In this document: positions 1 to 8,244 of the stretch, one piece after another
Position numbering within the stretch: the stretch's first letter is position 1
Layout of the letters: every line of letters begins with the position of its first letter
Virus record (IMG/VR): IMGVR_UViG_3300025671_000614
Span: 1-22,084 of that record
Source of the DNA: a virus
Direction: 5' to 3' (one strand)
Length of the DNA stretch: 22,084 nucleotides
Notes under the pieces: generated by a model
The model's input: the letters and a program-made list of their open reading frames with translations, nothing else
Databases searched by the model: none
Told to the model about the DNA's origin: nothing
Made by a program: the position numbers and the translations under genes

Positions 1-3
1 TCT

Positions 4-11
4 TATATTTG
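4..11 (+). promoter_or_regulatory. Candidate Bacteroidota-type -7 element (TATATTTG)
   Basis: TATATTTG matches the Bacteroidota/Flavobacterium -7 consensus TAnnTTTG. Any -33 TTG would lie left of the window edge, so only half of the promoter could be seen. If active, transcription would start near position 18, giving a leader that runs into the terminator hairpin at 86-121 before the gene at 136. A chance match is quite possible in DNA this AT-rich. Confidence 0.25.
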
Positions 12-85
12 ATACACAAAGATTGCTTTAGTCATCCACGGATTAATCCCAATTTTTGTTCTTTGTTAATTTGTTTTCATATAAG

Positions 86-121
86 AACCCTCAGCCCTGT
101 CAAAAACGCTGAGGGTTTTTT
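86..121 (+). terminator. Intrinsic terminator, plus strand
   Basis: A perfect 10-bp stem is formed by 86-95 (AACCCTCAGC) and 108-117 (GCTGAGGGTT) around a 12-nt loop, and the T run 116-121 completes a classic rho-independent terminator for rightward transcription. Read leftwards, the hairpin is followed by CTTATATG, so it is not a good terminator in that direction. It lies only 14 nt before the ATG at 136. It either ends an upstream rightward transcript (stops in two frames occur at 10-12 and 29-31) or acts as a leader terminator for the gene that follows. Confidence 0.78.
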
Positions 122-135
122 GATTAAATTTGTTT

Positions 136-588
136 ATGGACTACAAGAAAAAAGTATTCGTAAACAAAGAGCTAACTGACATTGAACTCATGTTTGTCAA
201 AAGCATGCTAGAAGATATAAATCTAGAAAAATATTTAGATGAATGCTTTGTATATATTGACCTCAGTGAAGATGGTGCGGTAGAAATAATTAGTATTGCA
301 GACCAACACGTTTATCGAGTCTCTAAGAAATATAATGTCACAAACAAAATGGCAATACAATATATCCGCCACAAAACACAAATTAACCAAGAAATAAATA
401 AATTACTATATTGGATTGGAATAAACGACATTAAAAAATATATTCCAGTTAAACATGATGAATCCAATAAAAAAGAATACATGCCAATAAATGTGTACGC
501 AGAAAGCATGCCAGAGGCTATTAAGACGCTCACAGACATGCTCTATGATGATTATACCTACCTAGAAGACGTAGATGAGGAGATATAA
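136..588 (+). CDS. Unrecognised acidic 150-residue protein, first gene of rightward pair
   Basis: I do not recognise a family. The ATG at 136 is preferred; an in-frame TTG at 130 would add two residues (Met-Phe). The product is mixed alpha/beta in composition, with a Lys-rich start (MDYKKK), no signal peptide and no membrane segment. Its C-terminus is strongly acidic and aromatic (DDYTYLEDVDEEI). No catalytic motif stands out. Its last 14 nt overlap the start of the nuclease gene at 575, so the two are probably translated together and may act in the same process. No Shine-Dalgarno sequence is visible; the region before the ATG is T-rich. It could be a small DNA-metabolism accessory or an early host-takeover protein, but nothing in the sequence decides this. 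Coding status is supported by the overlap and by the position between a terminator and a recognisable gene. Confidence 0.72.
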   Translation: MDYKKKVFVNKELTDIELMFVKSMLEDINLEKYLDECFVYIDLSEDGAVEIISIADQHVYRVSKKYNVTNKMAIQYIRHKTQINQEINKLLYWIGINDIKKYIPVKHDESNKKEYMPINVYAESMPEAIKTLTDMLYDDYTYLEDVDEEI

Positions 589-1030
589 GCGCAAAAAGCA
601 AATAACGCAGTCTAAGAAAACCAAGGTCGATGGCATAGAGTTTCAGTCAAAACTCGAATCCCACATGTATCTGATACTAAAGGCCAATAAAATTCCTGCT
701 GGATACGAATCAACAAAGTTCACAATCATCGACGGCTTCGATTGCGGCTTTTCATCATACGAAAAAACGCCAAGCAAAAAATACTTACACGATAGAGGCA
801 ATAAAAAGGTGCTTCCGATAACATACACGCCGGACTTTGTTGACACACATAACCCTCCACGATTTATTATTGAGTGCAAAGGAAACCCTAATGAGCGATT
901 TCCTATAGTTTGGAAACTCTTCAAAAGACACCTGCACCTAAAAGGATGGGCCCCCGACTTATTTGTGCCGAGGACCCAAAAGGATTGTCAAGAAGTAATT
1001 AATCTTATTAAAGAAAAATATTACAATTAA
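575..1030 (+). CDS. PD-(D/E)XK nuclease, T7 endonuclease I / DUF1064-like
   Basis: This 151-residue basic protein is a probable phage nuclease of the PD-(D/E)XK superfamily. After a Lys/Arg-rich N-terminus (residues 2-17) comes FQSKLE with a candidate metal-binding Glu28, then YTPDF with Asp87, then FIIECKG with Glu100 and Lys102. This order matches the E...PD...ExK core of T7 endonuclease I, a Holliday-junction resolvase that clears branched DNA before packaging, and also that of DUF1064-type phage proteins. Length is close to T7 endonuclease I (149 residues). The segment between the first Glu and PDF is longer than in T7, with a charged insert at about residues 56-78. The ATG at 575 lies inside the preceding gene (14-nt overlap), which suggests translational coupling. 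The stop codon directly abuts the stop of the convergent giant gene. The fold is well supported; resolvase versus other nuclease activity is inferred. Confidence 0.85.
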   Translation: MRRYKRKKQITQSKKTKVDGIEFQSKLESHMYLILKANKIPAGYESTKFTIIDGFDCGFSSYEKTPSKKYLHDRGNKKVLPITYTPDFVDTHNPPRFIIECKGNPNERFPIVWKLFKRHLHLKGWAPDLFVPRTQKDCQEVINLIKEKYYN

Positions 1031-4000
1031 TTATTGTCTTTCCTTAGACGCTTTACGCATTTGGAATATCTTATCTGATGCGTATCTTCTTGCAGATTGA
1101 TTTAAATTTCTTTGCTCTGACTCCCACCATTTGTCCAATTGATTCATATCAATAAGAGCTCCTTGTTCTTGTCGCTTTTGTAAGTAGTATTTAAAGAAAT
1201 CTCCTTTAACGCTTTTGAAGTTTGGAATTTTTACAACGAAATTTTGTTCGATATCTCTTTCAAGCTTATTAAGCAATTTATTTATGTCTTTTCTAGGATG
1301 CGGAACAGCCAAATTAGATAATCGCATCCAAAACAATGTACCAACTGCGTCTCTAAGTTGTCTTTCCATAGCCTCATTTGGAGCATATAACATACGTACC
1401 TCTGGCCCACCAGCTAATCCAGAACTCATAGGTGCTGTCATTTCTCCGCCAGTATATAAACTGTATGCGTTCCAAAGATTTTCAACTTGTTGCTTCATCA
1501 CAGATGTGACACCTGCGTTATCTAAAACTGATATAAAAGCATCATCTACTGAAATAGTACCCCTTTCCACATCTCTACTGATGTATTCTGGTAGGATTTC
1601 ATCACCAACCCATGTATTTATTCCCCACTTAACCAACTCCATTGCCTCTGGAGGGATGGCAAAAGGTTGTGCTTCTATACCGGTTCCAACTGAAACTGAA
1701 AACCCAATATCTTCTGGTAAACCTGATTTAAATTTATTTTGAAATTCATGTGCAGATTGCATTAACTCTAGCATTGTTGATGTCATTCCAGTTGCATCTT
1801 CTTGCATCATCAACTTAAACGCCTCCATGGTGTTTATTTCATTTTTCGACATTGTTCTAGCAACTTCTGCAAAGTTCGGGTCATCTATGGGCAAAATAGC
1901 TCCACGAACTATGTTTGCTATGCTTAGATTGTCAAAACGACGAATGTCTTCTTCTTCACCACCAGCCAAAACATATAATCCAGCAAATCCCCCCATAATT
2001 GTAAGGTTATCAGTCATTAACCTAATGCCATGGAACATACTTGCCTCACGAAATAATCCATTTAGCCTTCTTCTAGCATCTTGTTTCTCAACCTCAGGAA
2101 GATCCGGATCCATAACCCTAGCCATTTGATTGGCAAAATTGGACTTATAGTTCATCTGGAATTTACCCCAAGAGAAAAATACGTTTTTAGTAAATTGATT
2201 TCTCCAATCAGAATCCATTCCATAATACTCAGCCTCAGACATGTCTGTGGTTTGGCGCATTGTTTCAGCTATTCTCTGGTCTGCCTTTTGAATTGCTTCG
2301 TCGTTAGGGTTTTCGTTTTCCTTAGCCCACCAAGCATTCATGTCTTGAGGAAGCCTTTCTCCTTGGTCCACGCGCGCTTGAATATAATGAGATTCAAACA
2401 TTATGTTTGCTGCATGGGCATCTGCATTGGCAAGGTAAACATCTAAAGCAAATTCTGCACTGGCATTTACACCATCTAAAATTTGATTTAGTCTATAACG
2501 AGCTCCAGGGCGGAATCCATATTTTTCAGGAGTTTCAGGATCAATTTGTAATGCTTTTGCATAATAGCTATAAGGCAATAATGTGTCATCAGAAATCAAT
2601 AACTCTGCTTTAATTGCGCTACGTAAATTAGTTCTTGATCTTGCATAAATGTTGGACAAATCATTACTCCCGAGCATACCTGACACAGCATCTTGAACAC
2701 CTTTAGCACCAAGGCTGCCGGCAAATCCGCCAACTAAATTTGGCACAAAAGTAAATCCTCCTCGGCGAGCATGAGCCAACGCAACAGGATCTGTTAAAGT
2801 TCTCATTGAACCAGACATTGCGCTATAAAACTGTCCAAATGGTTGACCTACACCACCTAAAGCAATTGAACTTATCGTACTGTAAGTGGCTTGACCAGCT
2901 CGACTACCAGCTCTTTTTCCTATATCTTCAGATCCAAAATCTGAACTTCCTGTTTGAGAATTTAATAGCTGCTCAAAAACCTGCCATCTTCCGCCAAAAT
3001 AACTCTGAATCATTTGATATTCATCATTATCGACAAACATATCTTCAAATGCTTTTGAATTAACCATTTGAGTAAATGTATCCCAATCACCTCGACTCAT
3101 AATATCAACATTAGCTGCCTGTAATGCCTTATAAGCGTTTTTAAAATACCCACCAAAAAGTATTCTTGAAGTCTCTAGTTGATCATCCATAGTAACATCC
3201 TTCAGTACATCAGCATCAGCATCTCTCGTAACGCGTCTTCCATCTGTTACAATTTCTCCATCAGTAGCAATTCTAAAGGTTGGTACATACGTTCCTTGTA
3301 CAAAAAACGATCCCTGTCCATCATAATCTAATTTGCGTTGTTTTGCAGCTTCATGAGGGAATCTTGATGCCATTTTATCTAGTGCAGATACAAGCGGAGC
3401 TTTTGCATTTGGAACAACATCATTATATGATCTTGCATCTTGAAGGCCTATTCTTTCGACAATATCTCTTAGTAAAACATATCTAGATTGCAAAGCGTCT
3501 TTAGATATGTTTGGGTCATTGCTTTTACCGCTCTCAGCTTCCTTCTTTCTTAACTCAAGCTCTTTTAATAAAGCATTTCTTTGTCTTTGAAATTCAGTAT
3601 CAAGGCCGGTAGCCGGATCAATTTCTCCAGATTGTCTTTTCAAATGACCAAGAATTTGTAATTCATAGTCATCGTTTATGCCAAGTGCCCCGTTCTTGAT
3701 ATTGATTTTTTTACCAGCCTCTGCTATAGGCAAAGATGCGTTGTATGCATTAATGTCTGCTTCTAAGGCAGCAACGTCATCAACAGTAGCAGTATTAGAT
3801 TCGTTTATTGCTATAGCGGTTTTTTGATTTGCAGTATTCCAAAGATCGATAAATGGTTTTCCTGCACGCTGGTTTCTAAACAAAGCGTCTTTTAAAATAT
3901 CTCCAGTAACCATATTCTTTCTAGACTTACTGCCAAAAGGTAATGTAGTTGCGTTCCAATACATGGCATTCATAGACTTTCGTCCTACGTCATTCAAGAA

Positions 4001-7000
4001 AGGATATATATCTCCCGCTAAATCTGTAACTAATGCAAAAGGATTGTATTTGTTAAGTTTAAATTTTTTCCATGCGTCTTGTGTAATGCTAGTAAATTTA
4101 TCTTTGAATATTTGTAGCTTACCATTGTTTAAAGTATTAATCTCGTAAGCTAACTCCTGGGCACGAACAAGGTTTTCCATTAAACCAAAACGAGGTCTTC
4201 TGCCCTTAATGATGTCATTAAAAAAGTCAACTACAATTCCTTGCTGTCTTGCATCTAAACTATTATAAAAGTTATTTGATTTATTTAAGGCCTCAATCCT
4301 GTCAACTATTGCATTTTTGCGGTCAATATCTGGATTGACTTCACTCGGTGCAGCAGGTTTAACCTCAACAGCTCCAACATCAGACGTTTCGACTTCTGCG
4401 GGCATCTCTGTAGCTGCTGGCTCTTCTGTAGGCGCTTCAGCTTCTGCTTCAGCTTCTGATGCAGATTGTTTCATTGCTTCAATCTGGGCTTCATTAGCCA
4501 GCTTAACTTTCACAGCGGCATCTTCTGCATCTTGACCAGTAAGCATAACTCTTTTATCTGAGCCTTTTACTCTCAAGCTGACTGCCTTAACGGTTCCGTC
4601 TGGATTATATTCAACCCCTTGATTCGCTACATCAAATTGAACTGTATAATCAACATCATTTACAGTAATTGATCCATCATTGTTAACGCCAACAACTTCT
4701 TGATCATATATGATACCAGAATTTGCAGCATCACTTCCACTAATTTCATCTACATTACCCAGCTCAAATACTTGACCCGTCTTTTTAGACTCAAAAACAA
4801 CTGTTTGACCATCAAGATACACATCTCCATCCATAACCTCTCCGGTGATTGGATTTCGGAACTGAGCACCACGATTTATAAAATCATCAATTGGTTTTCC
4901 TTTTGGAGTTGGCTTAGTCTCTTCGACTGGTTCGGCAACTGTTGCTTGCTGCTGCTCAAGAGTCGCATCAACAGGAGTAGCTTCAACTTCTTGATCTGTT
5001 TCTTGTTCAAACAGATTTTGCTGGCGAGCTCTATCAATATTATCCCTTAAATTAAACGCAGCTTTTTGCTCTGGAGTTACATTGGTATAGTAGTTTTCAG
5101 CTTGATAAAACTGACCTTTGGCACTAGCTATAGGGGTAAATGGAGCAACATTATCCTGAATATCCTGTAAATATAATTCAGATGCTTTTTCAGCAACCAT
5201 TTCTGGAGTGAGCTTAAAGTCTTCTGTTTCAGAATACTCGCTCTGCAATGCATCAACAGCTTGTGAATCATACATTGCTTTTTCTTGAGCAGTCAAGAAA
5301 TAATAGCCTAGTTTACTTGGATACTTGGCTAGTATTTTATTGATGTCTTTTTTGTAGTTCTCAATATTTCTTATATTGGCGTCAATCAATTCAGGCAGGT
5401 TTCCCTCCATGATCGCTTCATGCTGTTGTTCGATTTGAGCCATAAGATTTAAATAGTTCATCTTATCTTGACGACTCATGCTATCAACAAGTCTTTGCTT
5501 CTCTTCGTCAAGTGCTAAAATTTTATTACTTATTTCTGCTTTAGCATCTTGAACTGCTTTAAATTTAGGATGAGTTGGTTTAACACCACGCTCTGTTAGT
5601 CTTTGCTCCTCAATGTCTAGTTGTGCTTTAACCTGTAGTTGAGCAACTTCACCTTCTAAAGTTATATTGTTTTTGATAATTCCATCTCCAGCATTGCTTA
5701 AGCCTCTAGATAATTGTTGTTTGGCAGCACCCATTGGTAGAGATGTGAATAATGAATTTACTCCAGCATCAGCAGCTATTTTCATAGCCTTGTCCATATC
5801 AAACTCTTCTCGACCCGCGATTACATCTACCATGTAATTTGTTACGCCAATTAACATTTCTTCTGGAACTTCTCGCATTACAGCTTCTCTAGACAAACCG
5901 TAAGCTCTTGAATAAGATCCAATTATACCTTCTCGATATCTTTTCGCATACTCATTTGCAAATGATTGCAGTTCAGTAGATGAGCCTTTTGTAAAGTTGT
6001 TAAACTTTCTTAATCCCTGAAGGTCCTTGAAAAATCTATATGTAAACGCAGCTGTCCAAGCGGTTTCAGTTGCCCCTTTGCTAAATGAAATTGCTCGTAT
6101 TTTAGCATCAGACATGTTTAGCATGTCTTCTTGTGCTTGAGTTAAATTAATTCCTGCTTTTTGCATTGCACGAGCCTCTTCTCGTGCAGTTATAAGTTCT
6201 TCTCTACTTCTTCCGTAACCAGTTGTACCTGTTGCAGCTAAACCCATTCCAGGATTCAATAAAAATAAAGCTGTGTGAGGCAGTGATTGCATTGAAGCAG
6301 ATTTTCCTTGTACTAAAAACTCTGCTATAGTTCTTGAATCTGTTATGCTATAATCGTATTCAGGCAGACCCTCTTTTGCTCGTTGTACACTTTCTACAGA
6401 AGGAAAGTGTGGCTTTTGTATGTTTACGCCTCTGCCATTAGAAACACCAAACTCTTCGAACAACAAAAACTTAGAAGCTTCTGGCCCAATGATTGCACTT
6501 AAAGGGTCGTCTAAAAACATTCCAAAGTCATGCAGCATTTGCCAAGTAGCTGCTTTAACTTCAGCTGGAATTAAATACATTTGACGCTCAAACTCATTCC
6601 ATACCGGATTGTCTGGATCGTATTTAGCATTATTGTTTTTTTCTAAACGCGCTAATTCATTAACCATGTCTTTAAAAATACCAACATCTGCATCTTTGTC
6701 AATTTCTATAGTATACTCGCCATTTCTAATATAGCTAAGCTCTAGTGGTCGACTAATAAGCTCATACATTTCTCGGTAACTAGCAGATTCACCGTTAATT
6801 TTTAAAGCGCTTAAAGGAACATCAGCACGCATTAAACCCTGCTCTTCCAGAGTGTTCCAAAGTTCTACATTATTATAGTCTGCATTATCAAAAACACCAG
6901 ATGTTCTAAGGCCATGACTAATTAACGATGAAGCTCTTGCCTTTTGCTCCTCGAATCTTGCTATAGCTTTGTCAATAAAGTTTTTAGTTTTTCTAACATT

Positions 7001-8230
7001 AGCTACATCCTCAGGAATTAAATCTGCTTTGATCCGACCAGCCTCTGTCATAACATATTCATCGCGCTTTCTTGGATCTCTTGATCTTATTTGCTGACCT
7101 CCTCGCGATGTTTTTGGTCCAGTGCGGTTTTGAATGTCTTTAACGAATTCAATGGTCTTTTCGTACTCGGGATCTATAGCTACTTTCGCCGCATATAAAA
7201 ACATCGCATAAGAATATTCATCGAATTCTCCTGCATTATAAAACATATCCGTACTCATACCTGCTTGACCACTAACAGTCTCTAAAAGCTGCTCTAAAAA
7301 GCTTTCTGGTGGTCTAACAACAGCAGCTGAAACACTACCAACTATTTCTGGAATAGCAGTAGGATTTTCGCGAACTCTCCTGGCTATTGAAGGAACCATG
7401 TGTTGTCCCCCGCCTTCTACTCCAAGAGAATATAAAAACTCATTGTGTCTTTGCTCAACGCGTAAATTAAAATCCTCTTCATTAAATGTTTCTCCAAACA
7501 TATCGCCCATATCGGACATTAATTCTGTAACAAATTGCGATCCGTCTGGGCGCGTAATAAGCAAAGCTCCTTCTCCGCGTTCAGCAACTTCAGCTTGAAA
7601 GCCGAGATTTCTAAACTGCTTGTTGAAACGCATCATTGCGTCTTCTTCATTCATCTTTAAAAAATTTCTGTCGAAATTCTTTAAAGTATCAAGCATTGAA
7701 AAATCGTTTTCTATCTGCTGATTATATACAATATATCGGCTAGGAGGCTTCGGATCTTGAGATGCAGAATCCGATAAAGATAGATTTTGTTGAGTAGTTG
7801 AGGGTGATACCGTACTTCCTGTGATTGCAGTCTGCTGTTGCTGATCCGAATCCGAATCTTCTTTTTTTTTTTGAGTTTCGTCTGGATCTTGAATGGTCCA
7901 AGAGTTGTTCAAAGAGAAAAATTCTTGATCAGTTAGTTTTGGTAATTTATTATTTGAGCGCACATTATTAACCCAAAATTTTAATTGCTCGGTATCTTGC
8001 AGCCCAGAAATAATATTTAAATTATTCTCACTGTAATTACGCCCAGTCGCACCATATAAACCAACAAGGTAATTATATATTCTTTTGTTAGGTGGATCAG
8101 TAACTGGCGCATTAGTTTCTTGCGTTGAATCAACTGAAGCTTGAGCCACAACATCCTGCTCTACAGGCTGTAATGTGGCTTGGGTATCAGCAGTAAGTGT
8201 GTCCTGAACAATGTTTTCTTCTTGTGTCAT
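1031..8230 (-). CDS. Giant internal-virion / ejection-type protein (2399 aa)
   Basis: The largest gene here, last in the leftward virion operon. I infer an internal capsid cargo or DNA-ejection protein analogous to T7 gp16 (1318 residues), from its size, mostly helical make-up and place after the 291- and 651-aa genes. The ATG at 8230 is preferred over the in-frame TTG at 8233. Rough layout: acidic Thr/Gln-rich N-terminus (1-48); small globular segment (50-112); low-complexity linker rich in Lys, Asp, Gln and Ser (120-165); helical body with a glycine-rich hydrophobic stretch (about 650-672); coiled coil (about 850-970); two acidic Pro/Ala/Glu linkers (about 1075-1120 and 1245-1300, with an alternating EA tract) around a small beta-rich region; and a long helical C-terminal half with a membrane-like segment near 2073-2090 (TIMGGFAGLYVLAGG). 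I see no lytic transglycosylase, protease or RNA polymerase (DxDGD) motif. It ends exactly against the convergent nuclease gene. Confidence 0.8.
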   Translation of the reverse strand: MTQEENIVQDTLTADTQATLQPVEQDVVAQASVDSTQETNAPVTDPPNKRIYNYLVGLYGATGRNYSENNLNIISGLQDTEQLKFWVNNVRSNNKLPKLTDQEFFSLNNSWTIQDPDETQKKKEDSDSDQQQQTAITGSTVSPSTTQQNLSLSDSASQDPKPPSRYIVYNQQIENDFSMLDTLKNFDRNFLKMNEEDAMMRFNKQFRNLGFQAEVAERGEGALLITRPDGSQFVTELMSDMGDMFGETFNEEDFNLRVEQRHNEFLYSLGVEGGGQHMVPSIARRVRENPTAIPEIVGSVSAAVVRPPESFLEQLLETVSGQAGMSTDMFYNAGEFDEYSYAMFLYAAKVAIDPEYEKTIEFVKDIQNRTGPKTSRGGQQIRSRDPRKRDEYVMTEAGRIKADLIPEDVANVRKTKNFIDKAIARFEEQKARASSLISHGLRTSGVFDNADYNNVELWNTLEEQGLMRADVPLSALKINGESASYREMYELISRPLELSYIRNGEYTIEIDKDADVGIFKDMVNELARLEKNNNAKYDPDNPVWNEFERQMYLIPAEVKAATWQMLHDFGMFLDDPLSAIIGPEASKFLLFEEFGVSNGRGVNIQKPHFPSVESVQRAKEGLPEYDYSITDSRTIAEFLVQGKSASMQSLPHTALFLLNPGMGLAATGTTGYGRSREELITAREEARAMQKAGINLTQAQEDMLNMSDAKIRAISFSKGATETAWTAAFTYRFFKDLQGLRKFNNFTKGSSTELQSFANEYAKRYREGIIGSYSRAYGLSREAVMREVPEEMLIGVTNYMVDVIAGREEFDMDKAMKIAADAGVNSLFTSLPMGAAKQQLSRGLSNAGDGIIKNNITLEGEVAQLQVKAQLDIEEQRLTERGVKPTHPKFKAVQDAKAEISNKILALDEEKQRLVDSMSRQDKMNYLNLMAQIEQQHEAIMEGNLPELIDANIRNIENYKKDINKILAKYPSKLGYYFLTAQEKAMYDSQAVDALQSEYSETEDFKLTPEMVAEKASELYLQDIQDNVAPFTPIASAKGQFYQAENYYTNVTPEQKAAFNLRDNIDRARQQNLFEQETDQEVEATPVDATLEQQQATVAEPVEETKPTPKGKPIDDFINRGAQFRNPITGEVMDGDVYLDGQTVVFESKKTGQVFELGNVDEISGSDAANSGIIYDQEVVGVNNDGSITVNDVDYTVQFDVANQGVEYNPDGTVKAVSLRVKGSDKRVMLTGQDAEDAAVKVKLANEAQIEAMKQSASEAEAEAEAPTEEPAATEMPAEVETSDVGAVEVKPAAPSEVNPDIDRKNAIVDRIEALNKSNNFYNSLDARQQGIVVDFFNDIIKGRRPRFGLMENLVRAQELAYEINTLNNGKLQIFKDKFTSITQDAWKKFKLNKYNPFALVTDLAGDIYPFLNDVGRKSMNAMYWNATTLPFGSKSRKNMVTGDILKDALFRNQRAGKPFIDLWNTANQKTAIAINESNTATVDDVAALEADINAYNASLPIAEAGKKINIKNGALGINDDYELQILGHLKRQSGEIDPATGLDTEFQRQRNALLKELELRKKEAESGKSNDPNISKDALQSRYVLLRDIVERIGLQDARSYNDVVPNAKAPLVSALDKMASRFPHEAAKQRKLDYDGQGSFFVQGTYVPTFRIATDGEIVTDGRRVTRDADADVLKDVTMDDQLETSRILFGGYFKNAYKALQAANVDIMSRGDWDTFTQMVNSKAFEDMFVDNDEYQMIQSYFGGRWQVFEQLLNSQTGSSDFGSEDIGKRAGSRAGQATYSTISSIALGGVGQPFGQFYSAMSGSMRTLTDPVALAHARRGGFTFVPNLVGGFAGSLGAKGVQDAVSGMLGSNDLSNIYARSRTNLRSAIKAELLISDDTLLPYSYYAKALQIDPETPEKYGFRPGARYRLNQILDGVNASAEFALDVYLANADAHAANIMFESHYIQARVDQGERLPQDMNAWWAKENENPNDEAIQKADQRIAETMRQTTDMSEAEYYGMDSDWRNQFTKNVFFSWGKFQMNYKSNFANQMARVMDPDLPEVEKQDARRRLNGLFREASMFHGIRLMTDNLTIMGGFAGLYVLAGGEEEDIRRFDNLSIANIVRGAILPIDDPNFAEVARTMSKNEINTMEAFKLMMQEDATGMTSTMLELMQSAHEFQNKFKSGLPEDIGFSVSVGTGIEAQPFAIPPEAMELVKWGINTWVGDEILPEYISRDVERGTISVDDAFISVLDNAGVTSVMKQQVENLWNAYSLYTGGEMTAPMSSGLAGGPEVRMLYAPNEAMERQLRDAVGTLFWMRLSNLAVPHPRKDINKLLNKLERDIEQNFVVKIPNFKSVKGDFFKYYLQKRQEQGALIDMNQLDKWWESEQRNLNQSARRYASDKIFQMRKASKERQ
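4434..4458 (-). repeat. Low-complexity tract coding alternating Glu-Ala
   Basis: An imperfect GCTTCAGCTTCT-type repeat within the giant gene encodes the SEAEAEAEAP stretch of the acidic linker near residues 1258-1267. It marks a flexible interdomain linker rather than a mobile or regulatory repeat. Such repeats change length easily, so the linker may vary between relatives. Confidence 0.6.
7862..7872 (-). other. A11 homopolymer in coding strand of giant gene
   Basis: Eleven consecutive A residues on the coding strand (T on the plus strand) encode the end of a Gln codon and three Lys codons near residues 121-124. Runs of this length are known sites of polymerase slippage. Reading on in either shifted frame meets a stop within about 40 to 60 codons, so slippage would give an N-terminal fragment of about 165 to 175 residues. 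It lies in a low-complexity linker, and nothing else suggests it is programmed. Confidence 0.5.
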
Positions 8231-8244
8231 CAACTTAAAATATT

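Noticed and set aside
40-49. Perfect 10-nt palindrome GGATTAATCC
   Set aside because: It is a single copy with no repeat, known operator match or positional logic; short AT-centred palindromes arise easily by chance here.
125-132. TAAATTTG promoter-like match before the gene at 136
   Set aside because: It ends only 3 nt before the ATG, so a transcript starting about 7 nt downstream would begin after the start codon.
1215-1742. 175-residue plus-strand open frame opposite the giant gene
   Set aside because: It is antisense to a well-supported coding frame, has a Ser/Phe/Leu-rich shadow composition and no recognisable domain; the same applies to the other plus-strand frames between 1031 and 22084.
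1031-8230. Phage RNA polymerase or lytic transglycosylase inside the giant protein
   Set aside because: I looked for a DxDGD-type metal motif and for lysozyme/SLT-like signatures and found none; acidic clusters such as DADADV lack the needed context.
8231-8233. TTG start of the giant gene
   Set aside because: An ATG follows immediately at 8230 and is the more likely initiator; the difference is one residue.
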